Shown here one piece after another: positions 51,482 to 61,727 of a stretch of DNA of 64,000 bases. The DNA is from Candidatus Roseilinea sp. (GTDB lineage Bacteria > Chloroflexota > Anaerolineae > J036 > Brachytrichaceae), in assembly GCA_025998955.1 (NCBI GenBank), contig AP024676.1:4604612-4668611 (forward strand). Reading direction: 5' to 3'. Each line of letters opens with the position of its first letter. Position 1 is the first letter of the stretch. The translations under genes and the position numbers were made by a program. The notes beneath the pieces are model-generated. The model was not told where the DNA came from. It searched no databases and saw nothing but the letters and a program-made list of their open reading frames with translations.

Positions 51482-52606
51482 CTAAATTCCACGATGGAGC
51501 AAGTTTACGATACGCTCGGTGACGCTACGGACTTCTTCATCCGTCAGCGTCATCGGGTTCAGCAGGATGCCATCGGCCTCGTCGGATTGGCTAACGCTGA
51601 TGCGCGGGTCACCGTCCCACAGCCGGGCCACCAGCTCGTCGCGTGTGATGCCGGCCTGGCGCGGGTCAACGAACAGCGCACAGCGCGGCAAGGGCTGGCC
51701 GGCTTCGTTGGGAAAGACACGCACGGCGCGCACGCCGGGCAGCGCGTTGAACGTTGCGCACCAATTGGCCACCACCCGCTCGTCGCGTTCGCGGCGTTCC
51801 TCATGGTCTATCGCGATGTAGCGCTTCACCGCGGCCAGCAGCCCGACCATTTCTTCTTTGCCCACTTTCATCGGCCGGCCGATGCCGTGGTTCGGGCTGC
51901 TGAGCCTGCGCATGGCTTGGATCAACTCGCGCCGGCCGACGACCAGGCCGGTGGTCTGCGGGCCGCGCAGGTCCTTGCCGCCGCTGAAGATGGCGCAGGC
52001 CGCGCCCATCTGCGTAAAGCGCCACAGGTTCTCCACCGGCGGCAACTGCGCTGCGCCGTCCACGATCATCGGCACGCCCCGCGCCTGGCATGCCGCGACG
52101 ACGCGCTCGATCGGCAGGTCACCCTTGCCGGTGAAGTAACCCTGGAACCAGACGAACGCTGCCGTGCGCGGGCTGAATGCCGCCTCCAGTTCGGCAGGCT
52201 CGGTGTGCGATTCGCTGCCGATCTCGATCACCTTCACGCCGGTTTGGCGCACGGCGAAGTCGTAACCGTTGCGGTGCGAAGTGAACATGACGACTTCGTT
52301 TTTGTCGAGTGTCTCGGTGTGAGGCAGTCGCCGGGCCAGCACCTGATCACCACCCGAGACGCATGCCGCAACGGCGAGCACGATGCCGGCCGCCGCGCCG
52401 GTGGCGACCATCGCCGCCTCGTTGCCGGTCAGCTCGGCGAGCCTTTCGCCCACGCGGTCGTGCAGTTCTTCGATGTCCACGTGAAAGCGCGCCGCGTCTT
52501 CCATCGCAGCGATCACTTCCGGCGGCATGACGCTGCCGCCCAGCTTCGTCAGTGTGGCGTTGGCGTTGATCACTGGTCGAACGCCCAGTTCGTCGTAGAT
52601 ACTCAT
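51482..52606 (-). CDS. SelA-like/DgaE-type PLP-dependent enzyme
   Basis: 374 residues from ATG 52606 (MSIYDELGVRPVINANATLT). PLP-binding marks: VIVDGAAQLPP for the Asp and the Schiff-base Lys in IFSGGKDLRGPQTTG. The N-terminal INANATLTKLGGS pattern is typical of the SelA/DgaE group, which includes D-glucosaminate-6-phosphate ammonia-lyase. No selC or selB is nearby, and the neighbour at 52680 is an amidohydrolase of the sort found with DgaE-like genes, so an amino-sugar or amino-acid catabolic role is more likely than Sec-tRNA synthesis. Confidence 0.82.
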   Translation of the reverse strand: MSIYDELGVRPVINANATLTKLGGSVMPPEVIAAMEDAARFHVDIEELHDRVGERLAELTGNEAAMVATGAAAGIVLAVAACVSGGDQVLARRLPHTETLDKNEVVMFTSHRNGYDFAVRQTGVKVIEIGSESHTEPAELEAAFSPRTAAFVWFQGYFTGKGDLPIERVVAACQARGVPMIVDGAAQLPPVENLWRFTQMGAACAIFSGGKDLRGPQTTGLVVGRRELIQAMRRLSSPNHGIGRPMKVGKEEMVGLLAAVKRYIAIDHEERRERDERVVANWCATFNALPGVRAVRVFPNEAGQPLPRCALFVDPRQAGITRDELVARLWDGDPRISVSQSDEADGILLNPMTLTDEEVRSVTERIVNLLHRGI

Positions 52607-52624
52607 AGCGGTGGCTAAGGGTAC

Positions 52625-52678
52625 GGACAGAATGAACAAAATGGACAAAATGGACAGAATATTCCGTTCATTCTGTCC
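52625..52678. repeat. Inverted repeat with internal 9-bp repeats
   Basis: GGACAGAATGAAC (52625-52637) is perfectly complementary to GTTCATTCTGTCC (52666-52678). The loop continues the 9-bp unit (GGACAAAAT, GGACAGAAT). It lies between the amidohydrolase stop and the PLP-enzyme start and could form a hairpin in their shared transcript. Confidence 0.65.
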
Positions 52679-52679
52679 T

Positions 52680-53924
52680 CTAGTGCTGTAGGGCAGGGAT
52701 AACCCAATATTCCGGCGGCGCGGCGTTCCACTCGGGCGCGCTCAGCCCACCGATGTCGAAGACGATCTCGCCGGCGCGAATCGTCAGGACGCATTCCAGC
52801 TTCTTGTCGCCGGTGAGCTTGGCGCGGCCGCAGTCCACGAAGCTGAACCGGCCGGTACGCAGCTCGAAAACGGCGACATCGGCACACGCACCGACGCTCA
52901 GGTGACCCAGCTCGGGATGGCCGATCTGGTTAGCCGGATTGACTGTGCTGCGCTCGATCACCTCGTAGAGCGACATGCCGGCATTCAGGATCTTGTTCAT
53001 GGTGGTCTGCATGTCCACCACCACACCGTGGACGTTGCCGATGTGCAGGTCGGTGCTGATCGAATCCGGCGGGAAGCCGCCCTGGATCGCGCGCACGGCG
53101 TTGCGGAACCAGAAGCTGGCTGCGCCGTGGCCGACGTCGAAGATCACCCCGCGCGCCCGCGCCTCGAACATGAAGTCGTGGACCTGGCCGGCCTCGTTGA
53201 TGATCGGGAATTGCTGGGCGTAGACGTGGGTGTGAATGTCGCCCGGCCGCGCCTTCTTCAGGATCAGCTCTTCGTAGCTGCGTTCCGGTGGGCGCGGCCA
53301 GAAGTCGTACATCACATGCCGGCCGCATAGCTCGGCGGCCTTGATGGCCTGATCCACGGCTGCCCACGGCGTATGCAGCGCGTCCCACGGCAGGCGCGTC
53401 CAGTAATGCGCGGTCTTGATGCCGATGCAGATGTCGGGGTAGGTGAGCACGGCTTCGGCAGCGCGTTCGGCGTCGAAGGTGCGCGGATCTTGCTCCCAGT
53501 CGCCCAGCATGCCGTTGTCGCTGATGTTGACGTAGGCGAAGATGCGCGTCTTGGCGCGGTCAATCACCGTCTCTTTGAAGTGCCGGAGGTGATTCGCGCC
53601 GGCCGTGCCGGTGTCCACGACGGTCGTCACCCCGCTGCGAAAGGTGTGCGCGTCGGCTACGACGCTCAGGCCTTCGGGGGCGCCCGCCGGCGCGCGAGTG
53701 TGATAGGCGTGCATGTGAATGTCGAGGATGCCAGGCGTGACGTAGTAGCCGGATACGTCAACCACCTTCGCAGCGAGCGGCGGGGCGATGTCCGGTGCGA
53801 CAGCGGAGATTCGGCCATCGGCGATAGCCACGTCGCGCTTGCCGTCGAGCCCGTTCTTCGGGTCAATGACGTGCCCGCCTTTGAGCAAGAGTTCGTAAGG
53901 AGGTTGCGATACGCTCAGCGTCAT
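52680..53924 (-). CDS. Amidohydrolase/deacetylase family metallohydrolase (dihydroorotase-like)
   Basis: 414 residues from ATG 53924. The amidohydrolase barrel shows the metal ligands LDIHMHAY near residue 70, later His residues in PGDIHTHVYAQ and FDVGHGAASF, and the Asp in DSISTDLHIGN. The N-terminal strand region (YELLLKGGHVIDPKNGLDG) and C-terminal VNPANQIGHPELGHLSVGA are usual. The closest known neighbourhood pattern is the EF_0837-type hydrolase with a SelA-like enzyme. Substrate unknown; an N-acyl amino compound is plausible. Confidence 0.85.
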   Translation of the reverse strand: MTLSVSQPPYELLLKGGHVIDPKNGLDGKRDVAIADGRISAVAPDIAPPLAAKVVDVSGYYVTPGILDIHMHAYHTRAPAGAPEGLSVVADAHTFRSGVTTVVDTGTAGANHLRHFKETVIDRAKTRIFAYVNISDNGMLGDWEQDPRTFDAERAAEAVLTYPDICIGIKTAHYWTRLPWDALHTPWAAVDQAIKAAELCGRHVMYDFWPRPPERSYEELILKKARPGDIHTHVYAQQFPIINEAGQVHDFMFEARARGVIFDVGHGAASFWFRNAVRAIQGGFPPDSISTDLHIGNVHGVVVDMQTTMNKILNAGMSLYEVIERSTVNPANQIGHPELGHLSVGACADVAVFELRTGRFSFVDCGRAKLTGDKKLECVLTIRAGEIVFDIGGLSAPEWNAAPPEYWVIPALQH

Positions 53925-54002
53925 AGGCGGGGAGTTTAGAGCATTTGACCGCTCTTGTGTCGCGAAATTAAAATCTCGGCAATTCTCAAGCTGGAGGCCA
54001 CG

Positions 54003-55919
54003 ATGTCCGATCAATCCCAAGTGCAGGCGCAAGCAGCAATCTCGATTGATCATAAAACAATCTATTCCCCACCGCCAGAGGTCGTCGCGCGTGCGCGCAT
54101 CAAGGATCGGGACACTTTGAGCAAATTTGCTGCCGATCATCCGGAGCAGTTCTGGGCCGAGCGCGCCGAGGAACTCGAGTGGTATGGCAAGTGGGAGAAG
54201 GTGCTCGACGATTCGAACAAGCCCTTCTTCAAGTGGTTCGTCGGCGGCAAGTTCAACATCGTCCACAACGCGCTCGACCGCCACATGAAGACCTGGCGCA
54301 AGAACAAAGTCGCCTACATTTGGCAGGGCGAGGACTTCTCCGAGCGACAGATCTCCTACGCCGAACTCAATCGCGAGGTGTGCAAGTTCGCCAACGTGCT
54401 CAAGTCGCTCGGCGTGAAGAAGGGCGACCGCGTGACAATTTACATGGGCCGCGTGATCGAGCTGCCGATCGCCATGCTGGCCTGCGCGAAGATCGGCGCG
54501 GTGCACTCTGTCGTGTACGGCGGCTTCTCGGTGCAGGCGCTGGCCGGCCGCATCCTCGATTCACAAAGCAAGGTGCTGGTCACTTGCGACGGCGCCTACG
54601 TCAACGGCAAGGTCGTCGAGCTCAAGCAGATCGCCGACGATGCGATCAAGGAAGCCCCCATCATCGAGAAGGTCGTGGTCTACAAACGCACCGGTCGCGA
54701 GATTGGCTGGGTGGAAGGCCGCGACCATTGGTGGCATGACCTGATGAAGGACGCCAGCCCCATCTGCGCGACCGAGGTGATGGATGCCGAAGATCCGCTG
54801 TTCATCCTCTACACCTCCGGCTCGACCGGCAAGCCCAAGGCGCTGCTGCACACGCACGGCGGCTATGCCGTCTACACCTATACCACCATGCGCTACGTCT
54901 TCGACATCCAGGACGAAGACCGCTACTGGTGCGCTGCCGACCCCGGCTGGATCACCGGCCACTCCTACATCGTGTATGCGCCGCTGATGAACGGCGCGAC
55001 CAGCATCATGTACGAGGGCGGTCCGGCCTATCCGGCGCCAGATCGCTGGTGGAGCATCGTCGAGCAGTACGGTGTGACGATCTTGTATTGCGCGCCGACC
55101 GGCATCCGCGGCCTGATGCGCTTCGGCGAAGAATGGCCCAAGAAGCACGATCTTTCATCGCTGCGCCTGCTCGGCTCGGTGGGCGAGCCGATCAACCCGG
55201 AGGCCTGGCGCTGGTACTACGTTCACGTAGGCGGCTCGCGCTGCCCGATCATGGACACCTGGTGGCAGACGGAGACCGGCGGCTTCATGATCACGCCGCT
55301 GCCGGTCACGCCGCTCAAGCCCGGTAGCGCCACCCTGCCTTTCTTCGGCATCAAGGCCGAAGTGGTGGACGACAACGGCAACCCAACTCAGCCGAATGAG
55401 GAGGGCTATCTCACCATCGTCACGCCATGGCCCGGCATGGCGCGCACCATCTACGGCGATCCGGATCGCTACGTGCAGACCTACTGGTCGCGCTACCCTG
55501 GTCGCTACTTCACCGGCGACTCGGCGCGCATGGATCAGGACGGCTACTTCTGGATCATCGGTCGCGTGGATGACGTGCTCAAGGTAAGCGGCTATCGTCT
55601 GGGCACGGCGGAAGTGGAGAGCGCGCTGGTGTCGCACCCGGCGGTAGCCGAGGCGGCGGCCATCGGTTTGCCGCATGAGGTGCGCGGCAACGCCATCTAT
55701 ACCTACGTCATCCTGCGCGCCGGCTACGAAGGCACGCCGGAGCTGGCTGAAGAGCTGCGCCAGCATGTCGGCAAGGTGATGGGGCCGATCGCGCGGCCGG
55801 AGAAGGTCGAGTTCGTCGCCAGGCTGCCCAAGACCCGCTCGGGCAAGATCATGCGCCGCGTGTTGAAAGCGCGCGCGCAGGGCCTGCCGGAGGGCGACTT
55901 AACGACGCTGGAAGAATAG
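54003..55919 (+). CDS. acs: Acetyl-CoA synthetase
   Basis: Activates acetate to acetyl-CoA through acetyl-AMP; cytosolic. 638 residues, normal length. Signatures: the P-loop-like YTSGSTGKPKALLHTHGGY, YWCAADPGWITGHSYI, DTWWQTETGGFMITPLP, the hinge DDVLKVSGYRLGTAEVESAL and the acetylatable Lys in PKTRSGKIMRR. The start at 54003 matches family N-termini. Divergent from the amidohydrolase gene and followed by a strong hairpin. Confidence 0.95.
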   Translation: MSDQSQVQAQAAISIDHKTIYSPPPEVVARARIKDRDTLSKFAADHPEQFWAERAEELEWYGKWEKVLDDSNKPFFKWFVGGKFNIVHNALDRHMKTWRKNKVAYIWQGEDFSERQISYAELNREVCKFANVLKSLGVKKGDRVTIYMGRVIELPIAMLACAKIGAVHSVVYGGFSVQALAGRILDSQSKVLVTCDGAYVNGKVVELKQIADDAIKEAPIIEKVVVYKRTGREIGWVEGRDHWWHDLMKDASPICATEVMDAEDPLFILYTSGSTGKPKALLHTHGGYAVYTYTTMRYVFDIQDEDRYWCAADPGWITGHSYIVYAPLMNGATSIMYEGGPAYPAPDRWWSIVEQYGVTILYCAPTGIRGLMRFGEEWPKKHDLSSLRLLGSVGEPINPEAWRWYYVHVGGSRCPIMDTWWQTETGGFMITPLPVTPLKPGSATLPFFGIKAEVVDDNGNPTQPNEEGYLTIVTPWPGMARTIYGDPDRYVQTYWSRYPGRYFTGDSARMDQDGYFWIIGRVDDVLKVSGYRLGTAEVESALVSHPAVAEAAAIGLPHEVRGNAIYTYVILRAGYEGTPELAEELRQHVGKVMGPIARPEKVEFVARLPKTRSGKIMRRVLKARAQGLPEGDLTTLEE

Positions 55920-55930
55920 GGTAGGCGACG

Positions 55931-55967
55931 GCGGGGTAGCCGATGGCATTGCCGTCGGCTACCCCGC
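55931..55967. terminator. Long hairpin between convergent genes
   Basis: GCGGGGTAGCCGATGGC pairs with GCCGTCGGCTACCCCGC around ATT, a 17-bp stem with one wobble. It lies between the acs stop and the convergent stop at 55969. No T run follows, so it may act as a bidirectional barrier or mRNA end-stabiliser rather than a classic terminator. Confidence 0.6.
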
Positions 55968-55968
55968 T

Positions 55969-58592
55969 CTATTCATCCCACGCCAAATCTCCGGCGCGCA
56001 TGTCGTAACGCAGCGTCAACCGTTCATTGTTCGGGCCCATGAATTCGCGCGTAACGACCACCGGCGAGAGTAAAAACGCATCTACAAGTGCAGCGCGGTC
56101 TGGGTCGCTACCGGCATAGCTCACGCGCAAAGTGTTTTGACCCTTCTTCAGTTTCAGCGGCTCAGAATTTACGCGATCCAGCCACAGATAGTCACGATCA
56201 GGAGAAACAGCTTGTAATACCGTGAACACCGAAGTGTTATTAATCACGACGCTAAATGCCACTGCGTTAGGCGTCGTCGCCGCAGGCAGTGGTTTAGCCC
56301 TCGGCGATTTGACTTGCCCAGGGTAGTCGGCAAGTATGAGCGGCACAAGATTGCTTGCAGAATCCGGATCACGTCCGCTTAAGTCCATGAAGGAATTGCC
56401 ACCTACCCCGCGCCCTACTTCGATGCCCATCCGCTGACCGGATTTCACCTCGCGTACACCTAAGCTCGCCCACGGAATCGCTGCTTCGTAAGCGTATCCA
56501 CCCTCGATGCTGCGCCAGGCTACCTCGGCCTTGGGTAGCCAAAAGCCGGTGCGCCAGTCCCATGCGATGGCACCTTTATCGGTGTGGCCAAGGGTAAACT
56601 TCGCGCTGAGGCGATTACCATCACCTCGCCCGTCAAGATATATCCATACGGCATCTTCACCTGAAGGGCCGACGGAGCCTTCCAGGCCGGGCAGCGAATC
56701 GCGCACCTCAATCGCTAGGTATAACTTGTCAGCATCCCACATGGCGCGTACGTCGAAGCTATCTTTGTCGGGTCCGCGCCAGAACTGCACCCCACACAGA
56801 ATCTGATCGGGCCGATTCGCAGAAACACGCGGCGCACTTGACCAAGCAGGTTCACCGAATTGGGCATCTACTATTACGCCCTGAGCGGGGGTCGCTTCGA
56901 TATACATCTCGGGTTTGAGCGGCGCACGCCGCATGTGTGAGGCATACAGCCAATATTCGCCATCAGCCGGTGCGTCGAACGTAATTTCGATCGCGTCGCC
57001 GTTGCGCAGCTCGTAATAGCGACCGTTGCTCAAGTTAGCCTCGCCGGTCCAGCCTCGTCGTCCGTAGATTGGCTTGCCGGCGATCTCCTGCCCGGACTCG
57101 GCTTCGATAATCTGCCAGCCGGTTGTATGGCTTGTGGCTTTGTAATTCAAGTAGCGGGCTGCCTCGGGTATAGGAGTCACTGCCTGCAAAGCCATTAATG
57201 CTTCTATCGTGGATTCCGCGCCGGCGTTGAGATTGACACGCAGGGCTGCGTCAATGCCGTCATAGCCACGGCCGGTTTGTGGATCATACATGGGCGTCTG
57301 GGCAAAGTTGTTGCCGAAGAACCATGATGCAGCGAGTCCACCCATGCGGGCGTAGGCTGGATCGCTCGTCGCGTGATAGAGGTTGATGAATGCCTGCACA
57401 AGCGTATTTACGCCATAGGCGATCTGCCCTTCTCGTATGGGCATCACGCCAATTTCTTTGATTAGGCCGGCTGCAAGCTGCCATGCAAAGAATGTGCGTG
57501 CCTCCCGCGCCGCGGAGTCAATCCAATCCTGGCGCTGCATCACACGCCCGGCCAGCGCGAGCGCTTGCGATTGATGGCTGCCCCAGGCATGCCAGAAGCC
57601 AGGAGCGTTGATCGTGTCGGGATGCATGGCAAACGGGTAGTCGCCCGGACCACCGAGCTGAAATGCAGCAATGCCATCGGCGAGCGTCGTCAGCAACATT
57701 GCTGTGGCTTCATTCGGCTCGGCCTGCTGATATTCGGCTAGGGCCAGTACGGCGATGGACGTGCGATCGGCTGCGCCGCGGGTAGCCATGCCGGCACATC
57801 GAAACCGTGCACTTGAATCTTTTTACCAACGTCCGATTGAGGAATCGAGTGCCTTATTGCGTACTCGGTGCGCAGATAGGCCTCGCGCAGTTGAGCTGCA
57901 TAGATGGGATCAATCTGTTTGAAGACCGCATAGCCGCGCGCGAGCGCCCATAGGCCGCGCATTGCCCACCAGTCTAGGCTCTTGTAACTGGTGATGCCAG
58001 CGCGGTTAATTGTCCCTGCGCGGTCGGTAACGAAATTGTAGAACTCCCCATCGTCCGCCTGCATATAGCGCACGAAATTCAGCGCACGACGCGCTTTGTC
58101 CAGCGCACGTTGATCGTGTGTTGCGCGGTAGTGTGCAAGATAAACCAGTGCCGCCCGTGCTACGTCGTCTACGCATGCAATGCCTTCACCCGATGCATCT
58201 ACCCACTCATAGTTCGGATACTCTGAGTAGATATGCGTTAGGATCATCGGCACGCCGCCAATCTCGACCTCTTCAGAAAGAAAGTCTAGGTGAGCGAGGT
58301 TGATCAAGGTTTGCATTGTGGACGGCACAGGCGCCGGCCTTGTGGAGAGGGGCGTGGGAGTGATCTGTGGTGTGACAGCCGGCGTGGTGAGTATTTGAGG
58401 CCTCGTTCGCGGTGCAGCAGGCGGTGCCGGAAGGCACGAGCTGCTCAGGAGGACGATGACAAGCAAAAAGGCTCGCGCACACTTCTGGTGGTGCGACTGG
58501 GTGTCGAGCCGGTGACGCAGCCGGCTACGACCGATATGCTCGCCTAAGTGCGTAATCGGCCAAAGTTTCAATCTCTTGACACGCTCTTTCAT
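55969..58592 (-). pseudogene. Secreted glycosidase-like lipoprotein with CBM9-like domain, frameshifted
   Basis: Two reverse frames make one protein of about 874 residues. The 5' part (57738-58592) has a lipoprotein signal (LSSSC), a Pro/Thr linker and an alpha/alpha-barrel-like domain (VDDVARAALVYLAHYRATHD). The 3' part (55969-57789) continues the barrel (HAWGSHQSQALALAGRVM) and adds a carbohydrate-binding region and a CBM9-like domain (WDADKLYLAIEVRDSLPG; EDAVWIYLDGRGDGN). Continuity passes from FDVPAWLP to GAADRTSIAVLAL with a shift near 57780. It adjoins the sugar permease genes, so polysaccharide use is likely. A read error is possible. Confidence 0.65.
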
Positions 58593-58599
58593 GACCCCA

Positions 58600-59505
58600 C
58601 TAGCCCTTTACCGCACCCACTGTCAATCCTTCGATGAAATAGCGCTGCGCGGCGAAATAGAGCGCAACGATCGGCAGCGACATGATCACCGTCATCGCCA
58701 TCATATAGTGCCACTTAGGTGCTTCTTTCGACAGCGACTCCGAGAACGAATATAGCGCGAGGATGACCGGGTATTTCTGAGGAGTGTTGATGTAGATCAG
58801 AGGAGCTTGAAAGTTATTCCAGTTGCCCGTGAAACTAAGCACCGCAATAGTCAATAACGCGGGTTTAACCAGCGGCAACATGACGTAGAAGAACGTCTGC
58901 AGCGTGTTTGCCCCGTCTATTGTTGCGGATTCTTCTATCTCGCGCGGGATGGTTAGGAAGAATTGGCGCAGCAGAAAGATGTAGGCCGGCCCCCAGGCAA
59001 ACAACGCACCAACGGTGAGCGGCGTGAACGTGTCAATGCGCTCGAAGCCGCGCCAGATCAGAAATGTTGGAATCAGGGTAACGACGCCGGGCAACATCAT
59101 TGTGCCGAGCATGGTGATGAACAAAATGTCGCGGCCTGGAAATCGAAAGCGCGCGAAGCCATACGCCACTAACGCGCACGTCAGAATCTCACCCCCCATC
59201 GCCAGCACGGTGATGAAGATCGTATTCATGAAGAACTGCGTAAACGGCTGGATGCGCCACACGTCAATGTAGTTGTGCCATTGCGGCACCTCGGGGAATA
59301 GCCTCAGCGGTAGAAGGAACAACTCGCTTTCGGTCTTGAGCGAAGTGGCAATCATCCAGAGTAGCGGGATGAGCACCAGCAGCGCACCAAGGACAAGCAG
59401 AATATAGGTAATGACGTCGTTGACCGTGCGGCGCATCCTCATACCGCCTGCGCTGCGCATGCGCAGGGCTGTCTTGGGTGAGGCAGGGGTAGATACAGTG
59501 GCCAT
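58600..59505 (-). CDS. Carbohydrate ABC transporter permease, MalG type
   Basis: 301 residues from ATG 59505. Six transmembrane segments, beginning VITYILLVLGALLVLIPLLW, with the EAA loop EIEESATIDGANTLQTFFYV contacting the ATPase. The start overlaps the stop of the upstream permease (TAATG), indicating coupling. No ATPase gene accompanies the cluster; such systems often share an MsmK-like ATPase encoded elsewhere. Confidence 0.92.
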   Translation of the reverse strand: MATVSTPASPKTALRMRSAGGMRMRRTVNDVITYILLVLGALLVLIPLLWMIATSLKTESELFLLPLRLFPEVPQWHNYIDVWRIQPFTQFFMNTIFITVLAMGGEILTCALVAYGFARFRFPGRDILFITMLGTMMLPGVVTLIPTFLIWRGFERIDTFTPLTVGALFAWGPAYIFLLRQFFLTIPREIEESATIDGANTLQTFFYVMLPLVKPALLTIAVLSFTGNWNNFQAPLIYINTPQKYPVILALYSFSESLSKEAPKWHYMMAMTVIMSLPIVALYFAAQRYFIEGLTVGAVKG

Positions 59506-60500
59506 TACTTGCGCTCTCCTTCGTAATACACCCACAGCGCCGAACTACGAAACACGAGCAATGTCAGCACCATGATGATGATGAGCATGATCCAGCCAAG
59601 CGCAGAAGCGTAGCCCATGCGCGAGTTACCACCGGCGAAGGCGTTGCCGTAAACCAGCACTTGCAGAAAAGTGCCCGTGGTCAAGCTGTTGAGCTTGATA
59701 AAGATCCCCGGCTCGAACGTCTTGACGGCCGCGATCACGCCGAGCACCAGTGTATAAAACAATGTCGGGCTGATCATCGGCAGGGTGACGTGACGGAACT
59801 TGGCCCATGCACCCCCACCATCTAACTCGACAGCCTCATAGAGGTGAGTAGGAATGTTTTTCAACCCCGCGAGCAAGATGACGGTGTTTGCGCCAAACAC
59901 CCCCCACAGACTCATGATGATCAAGCCGGGCAACGCATAGCGCTCGTCAACAAACCAACTAGGCTTGTCCATGCCGATCAGGTTATAGAGCGGCGACATG
60001 ATCTGGTTGACCAATCCCTCACTGCCGAGCAACCAGCGCCACAATAAGATGGTGGCGACCGTGGGGATAATCGCGGGGAGGTAGTAAAGAGTACGCCAGA
60101 CGCCCACGCCTCGCACATTGCGCGCCAGCAACATAGCTACGCCTAGCGATAACGCTAGGCCGATCGGCAGGCTGATCAAGCCATACAGCAGTGTTAGGCG
60201 CAGCGAAGGCCAGAAGCTGCGATCGTTGGTGAGCCACTTGACATAGTTGTCCAGCCCTACCCATTTGGGTGGCTGAAAGACGTTGTAGTTGGTGAAGCTG
60301 TAATACAGCGAGGCGAGGATCGGATAAGCCGTCCAGACGATGAAACCGAGCAGCCATGGCAGGATCAGCGCATAGCCTGTAGCTGCCTCACGTTTCATGC
60401 CTAGGCGCACCAGCACCTGGAAGACAATGAACATGGCCACTGCCATGCCCAAGGCGACGACGGCGTAGTCAATCAGCGTGCGCGCATAGAAGTCCACCAT
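59505..60500 (-). CDS. Carbohydrate ABC transporter permease, MalF type
   Basis: 331 residues from ATG 60500 (MVDFYARTLIDYAV). There are an extra N-terminal helix, the ALILPWLLGFIVWTAYPILA segment and the EAA loop HLYEAVELDGGGAWAKFRHV. It pairs with the MalG-type permease. Its gene is separated from the binding-protein gene by a hairpin with a T run on the reverse strand, which probably lowers permease expression relative to the binding protein. Confidence 0.92.
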   Translation of the reverse strand: MVDFYARTLIDYAVVALGMAVAMFIVFQVLVRLGMKREAATGYALILPWLLGFIVWTAYPILASLYYSFTNYNVFQPPKWVGLDNYVKWLTNDRSFWPSLRLTLLYGLISLPIGLALSLGVAMLLARNVRGVGVWRTLYYLPAIIPTVATILLWRWLLGSEGLVNQIMSPLYNLIGMDKPSWFVDERYALPGLIIMSLWGVFGANTVILLAGLKNIPTHLYEAVELDGGGAWAKFRHVTLPMISPTLFYTLVLGVIAAVKTFEPGIFIKLNSLTTGTFLQVLVYGNAFAGGNSRMGYASALGWIMLIIIMVLTLLVFRSSALWVYYEGERK

Positions 60501-60510
60501 AGTGCGCCTT

Positions 60511-60548
60511 CTAAAAAGACCCCAAGGTGACACGTGCACCTTGGGGTC
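60511..60548 (-). terminator. Terminator/attenuator between binding-protein and permease genes
   Basis: On the reverse strand GACCCCAAGGTG pairs perfectly with CACCTTGGGGTC around a seven-base loop and is followed by TTTTTAG. It lies immediately after the binding-protein stop and before the permease start, a common arrangement giving excess binding protein. Confidence 0.85.
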
Positions 60549-61727
60549 ATATTCCGGTTACTGTGATAACGTCGCCTCAAGCTCCGGCCGAGCCTGCTTG
60601 GCCAACTCAGCCGCTGTTCCCTTACCTTGGAACAGCGGATCTTGGAATTTCTCCCAGAAGATGCTGTCCCACTCGCTGTGGCGCGGCACGATGCGGAATG
60701 AGCGCGCATCGGGAAGCGCTTTCAGGATTACTTCGGCGGACGCTTGCTTCTGGGGCACGCTTGCTGCGATCACCTCAGCGCTGGCCAACGACTTACGTGG
60801 TGCGACGATTTTCCAACGATGAATGCCCTCGGTGAGGTCAACCAGCGCATCGTAAGCGGCTTTCGGATTCTTTGTCGCGGCGTTGATAACGGTCGAAGCC
60901 GTCCAGGCGAAAGTGGCACGGCTCTTGGGTCCTTTGGGCACTAGGGCTACCTTCATCTCAGCGAAGCGCGGGTCCTTGGTATGTGCATAGTCCAAGTCGT
61001 CGGCAGCACCACCAAAGAACATCGCCACCTTGCCGTTCTTCGCTAGCTCGGCAAACCCTTGTTCCTTGATCACCTCCTGCGGCGCGGCGTATTTGGGGTT
61101 GTAAATGATGTCCTTGTAGAACTGGGCACCTGCCAGCGCTTCAGGCGTGTCAATCGGTGACTGCGTCTTGTCCTCGCTGATCACTTCGCCGCCTGCCTGC
61201 CAGATGAACATGTGGATGGGCGGCCAGCCGTTAAAGGCCGTGCCCCACTGATCAGGCTTGCCGTCACCATCGGTGTCCTTGGTTAGTTTCTCGGCTGCGG
61301 TCTTAAAGTCGTCCCACGTCCAGTTCTCATTGGGCGGTTCAACACCTGCATCGGCGAACATCTTGGGGTTGTAATACAGCACGACCGGTTGTGCGATCCA
61401 CGGCAACCCATATGTCCTGCCATTGAACTGGGCCGTCTGCAGTATGTCGGAGAAGTAATCGTCCAGCTTCGCTGCGGGGCGTGTATCGTTCTTCAAGTAG
61501 TCGCTAATGTCGAGCAACACGCCTTTGTCGGCGTAGCCGGCGATGAATTCCTGTGACAGCCACAGCAGGTCGGCCGCTGTGCCGCCGGCGAGGTTGGTTT
61601 GAATCTTAGTGTAGTAGTCAGCAGGTTGTGGTTCGTGGACGATCTCGTAGGTAGTGGCAGCCGCATTGACCTTGTCAATAACGGCTTGTAGTTCTTTGGC
61701 CTCCTCCACACCGGCCCATGTGGCTAA

